Of a stretch of 64,000 nt of DNA, positions 24,822-35,440 are shown in pieces. Each line of letters begins with the position of its first letter. Position 1 is the first letter of the stretch. The stretch covers positions 1-64,000 of the forward strand of contig JABLXC010000019.1 in the NCBI GenBank assembly GCA_013178185.1, written 5' to 3'. This DNA comes from Anaerolineae bacterium. GTDB lineage: Bacteria > Chloroflexota > Anaerolineae > Anaerolineales > Anaerolineaceae. The notes beneath the pieces are model-generated. The model had not been told where the DNA came from. It did not search any database and saw nothing but the letters and a program-made list of their open reading frames with translations. A program made the translations under genes and the position numbers.

Positions 24822-25569
24822 ATGAAAAGCTGTCCGAAATGCCAACAAACGAAACGCCAGAACAAGGCTGGTCGAACGGAATCTGGTGCACAAAGGTATC
24901 GCTGCATGCATTGTGGGTATAAATACACTCCAGAGCCTAAACCGAGAGGCTATCCAGAGGAAATGCGCAAGCAAGCCGTGCAGATGTATGTAGATGGCAT
25001 CAACTTGCGCAGGATCGCCCGCCATTTTGGAATTCACCACCGCACAGTATCATTGTGGGTGCAAGCCAGCGCTGCCAGTCTGCCTGAAGCGCCAGTTCCC
25101 AGCGAAGTGAAGACCGCCGAGATGGATGAATTGTTCACCTTTATCGGGAACAAAAAAACAGGATCTACATCTTGACGATCGTGGACCGGCAAACCCGTTG
25201 TTATTTGGGCTGGAAAGTAGTGTGGGAGCGCACTCAGCCAGCTATTCAAGGGATGGTGGACGATGCGCCCAAGGCCAAGCAGTATTACAGTGATGCATTT
25301 GATGCCTATGACCGCTTGTGGTATCACTTTGGCAGATATGAAGTTTCTGATGGCAAAACCGATACCTACACGGTGGAAGGAAACAACGCCGAGCTGCGTC
25401 ATTACCTGGCTCGACTGGCCAGATCGTCGCGCTGTTTCTCGCGTTGCCCTTCGCACTTGAGTGCGCCTTGCGTGTATTTATCTACTGCTACAACAGGCGT
25501 CAACTCTACAAGCAACTGTACCCTGCCTATCCAGCCCATGTGAGGGATTTCCTTGATCCACTATTTTAG
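24822..25569 (+). pseudogene. IS1-family transposase, two frames plus a second lesion
   Basis: Frame 1 (24822-25175, 117 residues) is InsA-like: a zinc finger (CPKCQQ...CMHCG) and a helix-turn-helix ('INLRRIARHFGIHHRTVSLW'). It ends at an A7C run (25152-25159), where a -1 slip joins frame 2 (open from before 25172) and gives a continuous InsAB protein with 'LTIVDRQTRCYLGW'; this is the IS1 mechanism. Frame 2 is open to 25543, but from about 25445 the expected IS1 text ('CALRVFIYCYNRRQLYKQLY') continues in another frame to TAG at 25569. That second shift is a lesion, not programmed. Confidence 0.85.
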
Positions 25570-25585
25570 CCACTCTCGGATATCC
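25565..25585. repeat. Right terminal inverted repeat of the IS1-like element
   Basis: Read on the minus strand this is GGATATCC followed by GAGAGTGGCTAA, the partner of the left repeat. The transposase stop codon TAG lies inside it (25567-25569). The 158 bases between this end and the DUF1786 stop hold no gene that I can support. Confidence 0.8.
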
Positions 25586-25743
25586 TGGATAGATTGGCTT
25601 ACAGGCTGTGGAGATTCACGATTTGCGATGGCATATTCGGCTTGTTTAACCTGGGGCAGGAAGTTTATCGAAAAATTTAATCTGATGATCCTTGCTCGCT
25701 GCGCCGGGGGCGAAATCGTTAGCCGCCATCTGCACCGCGATGC

Positions 25744-26895
25744 TCATTCGACGGGTAGTTCCCAGGGGGGTGTGCCGCTGCCGCCGGCGCTGCGCAGGCT
25801 GGCCAGGATAGGCTCGCTTAGCTCGGGGATCAGATCTGCTGTCGCGGCCAGGAGGCCGAAACAGCCAGTGATCATCATATCGCCGAAGGGGACGGCAAAG
25901 TATGGCTTGAGAGAAGAGCCGGCCATCATGCTGCGCCTTGGGCCTGTAACAACGATATTAAAATCAGGGTCATCCAGCTTCAAAATTTGATGCTGATAGA
26001 TCAAAGCGCCATGCCCATGGTGGTTGAAAACATCTTCGTGCTTGAGGGTACTTTTGGCCAGCAAAGTTACCAGACGCTCAATTTTTCCGGCATCCAGCAG
26101 ACCGGTGTGATGTTCGAAGACCCCCTCGATGCCATCGGGTCCCAATCGAAAAGCCAGGGTGTGAAAGTTGCCGACATTGAGGATGATTTTCCGGCGACGG
26201 GAAGCAACTATGGGGTCAAAAGTTGCTCCCAAGATGGCTGCGGGGGCGGTGTCCATGACGATTAGCGGAACAGAGAGGTTGGCGACCGATTGCACCACTG
26301 CCTTTAGCCTGGTCAAAATTTCTGGGATCTGGTGGGCGTGGTACGCAAAGGCGCTGAGACGATTTTGGGTCCGAATCCTTTCGTCCAGATAATCAAAGCG
26401 GAATTGCCTGTCTGAAACATCAGGCGGAGCGGCGCCATGGTCGAAGACGGCTATGGAAACCGCTGCCAGGTCATCGAGCGAGACCCCGAACTTTTGGAAA
26501 ACCTGGTAGATGGCGTCGAGATCGACGTCTTTGAGTTCGATGCGGAGCACAGTGGAGGGGATTTTTTTTGCTTCCTCATCGGAGACGATTTTTATTCCCA
26601 TGCTTTCTACGGCGGAAAGATCATCGTTGAATGAGCGAGCGGCGTCAGGTGTGGAGAATATCTCCAGTCCGGCTTTGGCGTGATTCTCTGCCGCCCAGGC
26701 GCTAGGCCCGCCGCCCATGGTGACCCCGGTCAGCAGGACGGGCTGCCTGCGCTGGGTGGCCTGGCGCAACTGACGGTTGATGATCATAGTTGGTGAAGGC
26801 AAGATCAATTTGAACCCATTTTCGATATCGAGACGGGAATCGTACAGGAAGATATCTTGTGTGCCGGTGCCAACATCGATTGTAAGGATCTTCAT
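25744..26895 (-). CDS. DUF1786 family protein
   Basis: This 383-residue protein matches the DUF1786 family by its N-terminus 'MKILTIDVGTGTQDIFLYDS' and by 'VLLTGVTMGGGPSAWAAENHAKAG'. The N-terminal GTGTQD loop suggests an actin/ASKHA-type nucleotide fold. A second glycine-rich stretch 'KIILNVGNFHTLAFRLGPDG' occurs in the middle. The function is not known. It is encoded 4 bases after the P-II-like gene, in one unit with a cation/proton antiporter, so a regulatory or nucleotide-sensing role for that transporter is possible. Confidence 0.82.
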   Translation of the reverse strand: MKILTIDVGTGTQDIFLYDSRLDIENGFKLILPSPTMIINRQLRQATQRRQPVLLTGVTMGGGPSAWAAENHAKAGLEIFSTPDAARSFNDDLSAVESMGIKIVSDEEAKKIPSTVLRIELKDVDLDAIYQVFQKFGVSLDDLAAVSIAVFDHGAAPPDVSDRQFRFDYLDERIRTQNRLSAFAYHAHQIPEILTRLKAVVQSVANLSVPLIVMDTAPAAILGATFDPIVASRRRKIILNVGNFHTLAFRLGPDGIEGVFEHHTGLLDAGKIERLVTLLAKSTLKHEDVFNHHGHGALIYQHQILKLDDPDFNIVVTGPRRSMMAGSSLKPYFAVPFGDMMITGCFGLLAATADLIPELSEPILASLRSAGGSGTPPWELPVE

Positions 26896-26898
26896 GTG

Positions 26899-27258
26899 CT
26901 AGACCTCTGACTCTCGATTCAGTCCAAATACTTTGACGATAGGCAGCACAGCGAGAATTCCAGTATTGGGCTTGTTGAGATTCCCGATGATATTCTCGGT
27001 AGCCCGGACGACCCTATTAACGGTTTCGTCATCTTCGACCATGGTAAAAATGGTGCGATTGAGCTGCTCTTCGTGGCAAAGGATATCTTCTAATCTAGGG
27101 ATCAAGGGGATGTCGTCGCGCAACGCTGTGCTCTGGCGGAGGCGCCCAAGCCCGGTGCTGGGAAGGATGGTCACTCCAGAAACGCCGGCTTCATCCCAGG
27201 CATTTAACACAGCCTCTAAATTGTTAGTATCATGCAACACAAATAGAATCAGATACAT
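26899..27258 (-). CDS. Small P-II-like protein coupled to a cation/proton antiporter
   Basis: This 119-residue protein is compatible with a nitrogen-regulatory P-II-like ferredoxin fold: a beta start 'MYLILFVLHD', a helix ('NLEAVLNAWDEAGV'), a 'GVTILPSTGLGRLRQ' strand and T-loop-like segment, and a second beta-alpha-beta unit. P-II-like proteins often sit beside membrane transporters that they control. The ATG at 27258 overlaps the antiporter stop by one base (TGATG), with GGAGGCAGG upstream. The ligand is unknown. Family assignment is by general pattern rather than a signature, so moderate confidence. Confidence 0.6.
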   Translation of the reverse strand: MYLILFVLHDTNNLEAVLNAWDEAGVSGVTILPSTGLGRLRQSTALRDDIPLIPRLEDILCHEEQLNRTIFTMVEDDETVNRVVRATENIIGNLNKPNTGILAVLPIVKVFGLNRESEV

Positions 27259-28478
27259 CACGAACCTGCCTCCAATGGATTGACCCGCTTTGTGGGCGGG
27301 GAAAGTTTGAATGAACTACGCAACAGCGGTGGCGTGACCAGGGTGGTTACGATGACCATGGCGACGATGGCGGAGAAAGTGACGCTATCTAAAAGGCCCT
27401 GACTGGCGCCGAGCTGCGCTACGATTAACCCTACCTCGCCTCTAGAAATCATGCCGATGGAGACTTGAAGAGATTCTGACCATGAAAACCTGCCAAGGCG
27501 CGCTCCAATCCCAGAACCGATCAGTTTTCCAAGGATTGCAATCAAGGAAATAGCGAGAGCAATCCATAGCGCTTCGGCGCCCAGGGTTGAAATGTTAACA
27601 CCCAGGCCGATATCGACAAAAAAGATGGGGACAAAAAACCCGTAGGCAATAGCGCGCAGGCCGGGTTCTATTTCGCTTTTTTCAGGGGTTCTTGAGAACA
27701 TCAAACCGGCAATGAATGTCCCGGTGATGGCGGCCATGCCGCCGATCAATTCGGCGGCCAGCCCATAAACCAACATGATGACAATTGCAAAGGATAATGA
27801 ACCCTGGCTGATCGAAAGTTTTTTGACAAAACGGGTAAGGCGCGGTAGCACCCAAAGGCCGAACCCTGCGGATAATGCTAAAAACAAGATCATTTTTAGT
27901 ACGACGAACAAGATATGCATGACGCCACCGCCACCGCCGATGACTGCAAGAAAGATGGATAGAAGTAGAATTACCAGGATATCATCGAAGACGGCTGCTC
28001 CCAAAAGGGCAAAACCAACTCGGCTTCGTAAGGCTCCCAACTCTATTAATGTTTGCGCGGAGATACTGACGCTGGTGGCTCCGAGACTCAAGCCCAAGAA
28101 AAAAGCCCTGTCGGAAGGTTGGCCGAGGATTAATCCCATACCATAGCCAAACCCCACTGGAACGACCACGCCGAGGATACCTGAAAAGGCGGAGACCCTG
28201 GTGTTTCGCCTTAGTTCTGAAATGTGCAGTTCCAAACCTGCGATGAACATCAGAAGTAAAACACCCAGTTCTCCTAACTCGTAAACAATTTCGTGTAAAT
28301 GTTTATCGGTGATGAAAAATAAGTGGGTAAGATCTATAAAGGAAGGCCCTAAAAAAAGACCAACGATCAATTCTCCAAGAACGGAGGGCTGACCAATGCG
28401 GGTGCTTAAGTAGCCTGCAATTTTTGCGGCGAGAATGATGATGGTGATGGTAAATGCTAGTTGGAGGAACGGTGTCAT
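27258..28478 (-). CDS. Cation/proton antiporter, CPA2 (KefB/NapA) type
   Basis: This 406-residue integral membrane protein has about 12 hydrophobic spans and the CPA2 start 'AAKIAGYLSTRIGQPSVLGELIVGLFLGP'. 'AVFDDILVILLLS' holds the double-Asp transport motif, and 'SMGMISRGEVGLIVAQLG'-type text lies near the C-terminus (ISRGEVGLI). It would exchange Na+ or K+ for protons. No C-terminal RCK/TrkA-N domain is present, so regulation could come from the separate P-II-like protein translated from the same mRNA. Confidence 0.88.
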   Translation of the reverse strand: MTPFLQLAFTITIIILAAKIAGYLSTRIGQPSVLGELIVGLFLGPSFIDLTHLFFITDKHLHEIVYELGELGVLLLMFIAGLELHISELRRNTRVSAFSGILGVVVPVGFGYGMGLILGQPSDRAFFLGLSLGATSVSISAQTLIELGALRSRVGFALLGAAVFDDILVILLLSIFLAVIGGGGGVMHILFVVLKMILFLALSAGFGLWVLPRLTRFVKKLSISQGSLSFAIVIMLVYGLAAELIGGMAAITGTFIAGLMFSRTPEKSEIEPGLRAIAYGFFVPIFFVDIGLGVNISTLGAEALWIALAISLIAILGKLIGSGIGARLGRFSWSESLQVSIGMISRGEVGLIVAQLGASQGLLDSVTFSAIVAMVIVTTLVTPPLLRSSFKLSPPTKRVNPLEAGS

Positions 28479-28687
28479 GATTGCTTAGTCTCAAATCTTT
28501 TGAGGTGTAGTTTACCATAATTGTTAATACTCTCACAGCAAAGCGGAAGAACAGCGATCCTTTGAAAATGGAGCAGGTTGAGCCAAGACCAGGGAATGCG
28601 GCTTTCGGCGCAGCTATGAATGATGTGAGAGCGCGAATCATGTATACTGGTGTTACACTCGAAATTACACGAGCAGAGGTGCAAGGT

Positions 28688-30337
28688 ATGAGTCTGGATT
28701 CAGAACACAAACGATGGGAAGAACAAATCTTACAACCTGTTCTGGCGCGTTCTCCAGAAAGAAAGCAAGTTTTTGAGACTCCTTCGGGCATCCCATTGCC
28801 AAGATTAGCACTCCCCTTCGAGATTGATTATCTGGAATCGCTGGGGTTTCCGGGAGAGTATCCCTTCACTCGCGGCATCCAACCAACTATGTACCGCGGG
28901 CGGTTGTGGACGATGCGGCAGTACGCCGGGTATGCGACTGCTGAAGAATCTAACCGCCGGTACCGCTACCTTCTTGAACAAGGGCAGACAGGCCTCTCGG
29001 TGGCTTTTGATCTGCCGACGCAAATTGGTTATGACGCCGACGACCCGATAGCCAGCGGTGAGGTGGGAAAGGTGGGTGTCTCGATCTCGTCTTTGAGAGA
29101 TATGGAAGACCTTTTTCGCGATATCCCGCTTGACAAAGTATCTACCAGCATGACCATCAACGCGCCGGCGGCTATCCTGCTGGCGATGTATATCGTGGTC
29201 GCGCGGCGGCAGGGGATAGCCGAACAGCGCCTGCGGGGTACGATTCAAAACGATATCTTGAAAGAATATGTGGCGCGCGGAACCTATATCTTCCCCCCTG
29301 GCCCTTCGATGCGTTTGGTCACCGACATCTTCAAATACTGCCAGGCCAATCTTCCCCATTGGAACACGATCAGCATATCAGGATATCATATTCGTGAAGC
29401 GGGATCGACGGCTGTGCAGGAAGTGGCCTTTACGTTGGCGAATGCAATTGCTTATGTACAGGCAGCCGTAGACGCCGGTTTAAAAGTGGATGAATTTGCC
29501 AGCCAACTTTCGTTCTTTTTCAACGCGCATAACCATTTTCTGGAGGAGGTGGCAAAATTTCGGGCAGCCAGGCGGTTATGGGCCAGGATCATGAAGCAGA
29601 GGTTTGCGGCGCAGGATGCGAGATCGTTGATGCTGAGGTTTCATGCTCAGACAGCCGGCTCAACGCTGACGGCGCAGCAGCCGGAGAACAATGTTGTGCG
29701 CGTAGCCATTCAGGCGCTGGCAGCGGTTATGGGAGGTGCTCAATCCTTACACACCAACAGCATGGATGAAGCCTTGTGGCTTCCAACGGAAAAATCTGTC
29801 CGGGTGGCATTACGTACCCAGCAGATCATCGGATTTGAATCCGGCGTTGCCGATACCGTTGATCCTATGGCCGGTTCTTATGTGATCGAAAGCCTGACGG
29901 ACGAGATTGAGAGACGAGCAGAAGGGTATATCCAAAAAATTGATGAGATGGGAGGGGCTCTGGCCGCCATCCAAAAAGGCTTTATGCAACGCGAAATACA
30001 AGAGGCTTCTTATCGAAGCCAGAAGTTGGTCGAAAATAACGAGCAGGTCATCGTTGGGGTAAATGCTTTCCAGACCGAAGAGATGCCAGATCTGGAACGT
30101 TTGTCTGTTGATCTTTCTATTGAGCAAACACAGCGAGCCAGTCTTGCGAATCTTCGGGCAAGCCGCGATCAGAGCCGGGTTCAAGAACTGTTTCTACACC
30201 TTGAGCGTGCAGCGCGAAGCGATAAGAACTTAATGCCACTTTTTATTGAATGTGTTGAGAATTCAATCACTTTGGGCGAAATTTGCAAGATTTTAAGAAG
30301 TGCCTGGGGGGAATATGAACCCACGACGTGGTTATAA
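28688..30337 (+). CDS. Methylmalonyl-CoA mutase, large (catalytic) subunit
   Basis: This 549-residue catalytic TIM-barrel subunit interconverts succinyl-CoA and methylmalonyl-CoA with adenosylcobalamin. '[20 protein letters not shown]' carries the substrate Tyr, and '[11 protein letters not shown]' carries the Arg that binds the carboxylate, which separates it from isobutyryl-CoA mutases. The C-terminal B12-binding domain is absent, as in archaeal-type split enzymes, and no small subunit lies in this window. ATG 28688 is chosen because the family N-terminus begins soon after; the preceding in-frame 42 codons look like leader. The epimerase gene follows. Confidence 0.9.
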   Translation: MSLDSEHKRWEEQILQPVLARSPERKQVFETPSGIPLPRLALPFEIDYLESLGFPGEYPFTRGIQPTMYRGRLWTMRQYAGYATAEESNRRYRYLLEQGQTGLSVAFDLPTQIGYDADDPIASGEVGKVGVSISSLRDMEDLFRDIPLDKVSTSMTINAPAAILLAMYIVVARRQGIAEQRLRGTIQNDILKEYVARGTYIFPPGPSMRLVTDIFKYCQANLPHWNTISISGYHIREAGSTAVQEVAFTLANAIAYVQAAVDAGLKVDEFASQLSFFFNAHNHFLEEVAKFRAARRLWARIMKQRFAAQDARSLMLRFHAQTAGSTLTAQQPENNVVRVAIQALAAVMGGAQSLHTNSMDEALWLPTEKSVRVALRTQQIIGFESGVADTVDPMAGSYVIESLTDEIERRAEGYIQKIDEMGGALAAIQKGFMQREIQEASYRSQKLVENNEQVIVGVNAFQTEEMPDLERLSVDLSIEQTQRASLANLRASRDQSRVQELFLHLERAARSDKNLMPLFIECVENSITLGEICKILRSAWGEYEPTTWL

Positions 30338-30369
30338 GATCCCCTCTAAGGGGAAGGAGGCAAGACGGG

Positions 30370-30774
30370 ATGAATATTCGAAAGATCCATCATGTGGCAA
30401 TCGCCGTCTCGGATATTGAGGCGGCGCTGACTTTTTGGCGTGATGCACTGGGATTGGAGCTGGAGCGTGTTGAAGATGCCCCTAGTCAAAAAGCCGCCAT
30501 TGCTTTTATTCCTGTAGGCGAAAGTAAGCTTGAGCTTGTCAAACCCACTGAAGAAGGGACAGGTGTGGCAAAGTTTCTTCGTGAGCGCGGCGGCGGGATG
30601 CACCATCTTTGCCTTGAAGTTGATAATGTTGTTGAGACGCTGGCGAACCTGAAGTCTAAGGGTGTGCGGTTGATCAATGAGACACCAATTGAACTTGAAG
30701 GGAGGAAGATGGCTTTCATTCATCCTAAAAGTGCAAATGGGGTCTTAGTGGAGCTGTATGAGCTAACAGGTTAA
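30370..30774 (+). CDS. Methylmalonyl-CoA epimerase
   Basis: This 134-residue vicinal-oxygen-chelate protein inverts (R)- and (S)-methylmalonyl-CoA. 'KIHHVAIAVSDIEAALTFW' opens the first metal-binding half and 'GGGMHHLCLEVDNV' the second. The final 'VLVELYEL' supplies the last metal Glu. ATG 30370 follows AAGGAGG. It is 32 bases after the mutase and completes that step of the propionate/succinate route. Confidence 0.92.
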   Translation: MNIRKIHHVAIAVSDIEAALTFWRDALGLELERVEDAPSQKAAIAFIPVGESKLELVKPTEEGTGVAKFLRERGGGMHHLCLEVDNVVETLANLKSKGVRLINETPIELEGRKMAFIHPKSANGVLVELYELTG

Positions 30775-30794
30775 CTGGCAGGGAAATCTTGTTC

Positions 30795-30823
30795 TGGACA
30801 AGTTTATGGCTTTCAGGTATGAT
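30795..30823 (+). promoter_or_regulatory. Promoter of the atpAGDC unit
   Basis: TGGACA (30795-30800) and TATGAT (30818-30823) are separated by exactly 17 bases, each one base from consensus. Transcription would begin near 30830, giving a leader of about 95 bases to atpA. This supports independent transcription of the F1 genes. Confidence 0.65.
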
Positions 30824-30925
30824 TTAATCCTGTGTTACTCTGAGAGCTTCTGAGCGTTTCGAGGTGTGCTTTTTTTGATTTTCGGGGAATCTTAAAGAAA
30901 ATTGTCATCTTTGCCGGGAGGTTCG

Positions 30926-32593
30926 ATGTCTGAACAACTATTGGAGAGTTTTGCGAGCGAGTTACAAAAAAAGATCGAAGGTTTTGAACCTACTTATGGC
31001 ATTCATGATGTTGGAACTGTTCTGGAGGCAGGCGACGGGATCGCCCGAGTGAACGGTATTAAGAATGTTCGCGCTCAGGAATTGGTTGAGTTTTCAAACG
31101 GTGTTATTGGAATTGCTTTTAACCTTGAAAAAGAGACAGTTGGGGTCATCATTCTTGGGGAGTATTCCGGAATCCATGAAGGAATGATGGTCCGTTCCAC
31201 CGGCAGGATCGCATCCGTTCCCGTAGGTGATGGATTGATTGGACGTGTGGTGAATCCGCTTGGCGAGCCTTTAGATGGAAAGGGGCCGATCAAAGCTAGC
31301 CAGTACAGGCCAATCGAACGGATTGCCCCCGGTGTAGTTGCCCGGCAGGACGTTGATACGCCGGTTCAGACTGGCATTAAGGCGATTGATGCGATGATCC
31401 CCATTGGCCGTGGACAGCGCGAATTGATCATCGGCGATCGCCAAACCGGGAAAACAGCACTTGCAATTGATACCATCATCAATCAAAAAGGAAAAGACCT
31501 GATCTGCATTTACGTTGCCATTGGGCAGAAGAAATCAGCGGTGGCACGGACGGTTGCCTTGCTGGAGCAATACGGCGCCATGGAACATACGATTGTTGTC
31601 CTGGCGGCATCCGATGAGTCGGCGGCAATGCAATATATTGCTCCCTATGCCGGATGTACAATGGGCGAGGAGTTCATGGAAACCGGGCGTGATGCCTTGA
31701 TCGTTTATGACGACCTTTCGAAGCACGCCTGGGCATACCGGCAGGTTTCGCTGCTATTGCGCCGCCCGCCGGGACGCGAGGCTTATCCAGGAGATGTGTT
31801 CTATTTGCACTCCCGCCTGCTTGAACGAGCAGCCCGGTTGGCGAATCATTACGTTATTGTTCCAAAGGACTATTCAAAGCCCATCGCACATGAAAAAGAT
31901 GGCATTGACGGAAAGGTGTATGATGGTCCTCTTTCTCTTACCCATGCCCGTGAGGCGTTGGAGGCAATGGACAAGGCAGAGGATTTTAAAATTGTGCGGG
32001 TGGAAGGCACTGGCGGCTCCCTCACAGCGTTGCCAATTATTGAGACCTTGTTGGGGGATGTTTCGGCGTATATTCCGACGAATGTCATTTCGATTACTGA
32101 CGGTCAGATTTACCTGGAGTCGAATCTGTTCAATGCAGGCATTCGGCCGGGGATCAACGTGGGTATATCGGTATCGCGCGTAGGCGGGGCGGCTCAGACC
32201 AAAGCAATGAAACAAGTTGCGGCGCGGTTAAGGCTTGATATGGCCGCTTACCGTGATCTGGCTGCTTTTGCACAGTTCGGTTCGGAGCTCGATAAGTCTA
32301 CACAGGCGCAGCTGAATCGTGGACAACGGCTGCAAGAGATTCTTAAGCAGGCGCAATATCGGCCAATGTCTCTTGAGAATCAGGTCATCATTCTCTTCGC
32401 GGGAACTAACGGATATGCAGACGCGATCCCGGTTGATAAAATAAGGGACTGGGAGCAAGATCTTTTGCGTTATCTGGAGAAAAGTCAGCCAGAGATTGGC
32501 AAAGACATTTCTGAAAAGAAACAAATTACCGAAGACACCCTGGAGAAGCTTCATAGCGCTATTCGTGCTTTTAACGCTGCCTGGCAATCCTAG
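30926..32593 (+). CDS. atpA: F1 ATP synthase, alpha subunit
   Basis: This 555-residue alpha subunit has the P-loop '[13 protein letters not shown]' and the ATP synthase signature region '[24 protein letters not shown]'. It is some 40 residues longer than E. coli AtpA, mostly at the C-terminus. ATG 30926 follows GGGAGG; a TTG at 30904 region reads as leader. It is unusual that atpA comes directly after an epimerase gene: atpB, E, F and H, which normally precede it, are not here. Confidence 0.96.
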   Translation: MSEQLLESFASELQKKIEGFEPTYGIHDVGTVLEAGDGIARVNGIKNVRAQELVEFSNGVIGIAFNLEKETVGVIILGEYSGIHEGMMVRSTGRIASVPVGDGLIGRVVNPLGEPLDGKGPIKASQYRPIERIAPGVVARQDVDTPVQTGIKAIDAMIPIGRGQRELIIGDRQTGKTALAIDTIINQKGKDLICIYVAIGQKKSAVARTVALLEQYGAMEHTIVVLAASDESAAMQYIAPYAGCTMGEEFMETGRDALIVYDDLSKHAWAYRQVSLLLRRPPGREAYPGDVFYLHSRLLERAARLANHYVIVPKDYSKPIAHEKDGIDGKVYDGPLSLTHAREALEAMDKAEDFKIVRVEGTGGSLTALPIIETLLGDVSAYIPTNVISITDGQIYLESNLFNAGIRPGINVGISVSRVGGAAQTKAMKQVAARLRLDMAAYRDLAAFAQFGSELDKSTQAQLNRGQRLQEILKQAQYRPMSLENQVIILFAGTNGYADAIPVDKIRDWEQDLLRYLEKSQPEIGKDISEKKQITEDTLEKLHSAIRAFNAAWQS

Positions 32594-32618
32594 ACCAGCT
32601 TGTATGTAAGGATATTTC

Positions 32619-33527
32619 ATGCCTTCGACACGAGAAATGAGACTGCGGATTCGCAGTGTAAAGAATATTGCGCAAGTTACCAAGGCATTGGAGACCGTAA
32701 GCGCCAGCAAGGTGCGCCGGGCAGTGCAGGCCGTAGCGGCTACTCAGCCTTATGCAGAGAAAGCCTGGAAAGTATTGCTTCATCTGGCCCGCCAGCCCGG
32801 CCATAACAACCTTCATCCTCTGCTCAGTAAGCGCCCGGAAATAAAGAATGTTCTGGTGTTAATGGTAAGCGGCGACCGGGGTTTGGCTGGCGCATACAAT
32901 GTGAATATCCTCCGGTATACCTTGCAAAACTGCTTAGAACTCTCAACGCCGGTGTCTTTCGTAGTGGTTGGGCGCAAGGGACGCGATCTGCTGATCCGCC
33001 GACAGTTGAAAGTGATTGCAGAGTTCAGTCATTTGCCATCTCCTCCGGCTTATGTAAATGTTTCTCCCATTGGTCGGCTGGTGGTAGATGAATATTTGAA
33101 AGGGGCATTTGATCAAGTTTACCTGGCTTACACGGAATTCAAGAGCATGGTGCGCCAGGAGACTGTATTCCGCAAATTATTGCCCCTGGAAGTTGAATTC
33201 CTTCCTGAGGGGCAGAAATCCTATAACGTAACCCACCATAAAACGAATTCTGTATTTACTTATGAACCCGATCAGAATGAAATTTTGGATCAGATCATCC
33301 CTCGTTTTACCGGGTTGCAGGTGTATGCGGCTATCCTTTCTTCTCAGGCTAGCGAACATGCCGCTCGTATGATTGCCATGAGAAACGCGACGGATAACGC
33401 TAAAGAATTGATCGCGCTTTTGCAACTGGAATATAACAAAATACGGCAGCAGGCGATTACAAATGACATGCTCGATATTGCAGGTGGGGCGGAAGCATTG
33501 GCGCAAGTTAGAGCGGTGATAGAATAG
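32619..33527 (+). CDS. atpG: F1 ATP synthase, gamma subunit
   Basis: This 302-residue rotor shaft subunit has 'MPSTREMRLRIRSVKNIAQVTKALE' style N-terminus (split here as S-V-K-N-I motif) and the C-terminal 'NATDNAKELIALLQLEYNKIRQ'. Position between atpA and atpD is standard. The length is slightly above that of E. coli. It starts 25 bases after atpA. Confidence 0.95.
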   Translation: MPSTREMRLRIRSVKNIAQVTKALETVSASKVRRAVQAVAATQPYAEKAWKVLLHLARQPGHNNLHPLLSKRPEIKNVLVLMVSGDRGLAGAYNVNILRYTLQNCLELSTPVSFVVVGRKGRDLLIRRQLKVIAEFSHLPSPPAYVNVSPIGRLVVDEYLKGAFDQVYLAYTEFKSMVRQETVFRKLLPLEVEFLPEGQKSYNVTHHKTNSVFTYEPDQNEILDQIIPRFTGLQVYAAILSSQASEHAARMIAMRNATDNAKELIALLQLEYNKIRQQAITNDMLDIAGGAEALAQVRAVIE

Positions 33528-33541
33528 CGGATAATTTTTGA

Positions 33542-34969
<1,428 letters not shown>

Positions 34970-34983
34970 GGCGGGGAATAATC

Positions 34984-35421
34984 ATGGCCATTCGCTGTGA
35001 AATTGTCTCACAGGACCGCATTGTATACTCCGGCGATGCAGATATTGTGGTTTTACCTGGTGCGGATGGATTTATGGGAATTTTGCCCAACCATGCCCCC
35101 GTATTGACCGTTCTCCGCTATGGAATTATCACGGTTCGTAGCAAGGGGGAAGAACAATTATTCACGGTGGCTGGCGGGGTGGCAGAAGTTCAGCCGGACC
35201 AGGTGACGATTCTGGCTGATGCAGCTGAGAATATTGCTGAAATTGACATCCGGAGAGCGGAAGAAGCGAAACGCCGCGCTGAAGAGATGCTGTCTAAAGA
35301 GCCAACCAATACAGACCAGTACCTGGCAATTCAATCGGCGCTGAGAAAGTCAACGCTCCGAATTGATGCTGTCCGTCGATATCGAGAAAGAACCCGGCAA
35401 CGGCCTTCCTCATCCAATTAA
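34984..35421 (+). CDS. atpC: F1 ATP synthase, epsilon subunit
   Basis: This 145-residue epsilon subunit has the beta-sandwich N-terminus ('DADIVVLPGADGFMGILPNHAPVLTVL' region) and a helical C-terminal domain ending 'YRERTRQRPSSSN'. It starts 14 bases after atpD and closes the F1 set. The MreB homologue follows after 19 bases with AAAGAGGAG. Confidence 0.94.
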   Translation: MAIRCEIVSQDRIVYSGDADIVVLPGADGFMGILPNHAPVLTVLRYGIITVRSKGEEQLFTVAGGVAEVQPDQVTILADAAENIAEIDIRRAEEAKRRAEEMLSKEPTNTDQYLAIQSALRKSTLRIDAVRRYRERTRQRPSSSN

Positions 35422-35440
35422 AAGAGGAGTATAAGGGTAT

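Larger units (their letters stand above)
24780..25585 (+). mobile_element. IS1-family insertion sequence, about 806 bases, decayed
   Basis: Terminal inverted repeats are visible: GGATATCCGGGAGTGGCTAAA at the left (24780-24800, one base short of exact on inspection) and its partner at the right (25565-25585 reverse strand: GGATATCCGAGAGTGGCTAA). They bracket two overlapping frames of an IS1-type transposase. Size, frame arrangement and A-run frameshift site fit IS1. No convincing 8-9 base target duplication was seen in the bases just outside. The second frame is broken by a further frameshift, so the copy is probably inactive. Confidence 0.85.

Noticed and set aside
24771-25594. Target-site duplication around the IS1-like element
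   Set aside because: Bases to the left (GACGTTATG) and right (TGGATAGAT) do not match.
25553-25990. 145-residue ORF to the right of the IS
   Set aside because: It mostly overlaps DUF1786 antisense and shows no domain.
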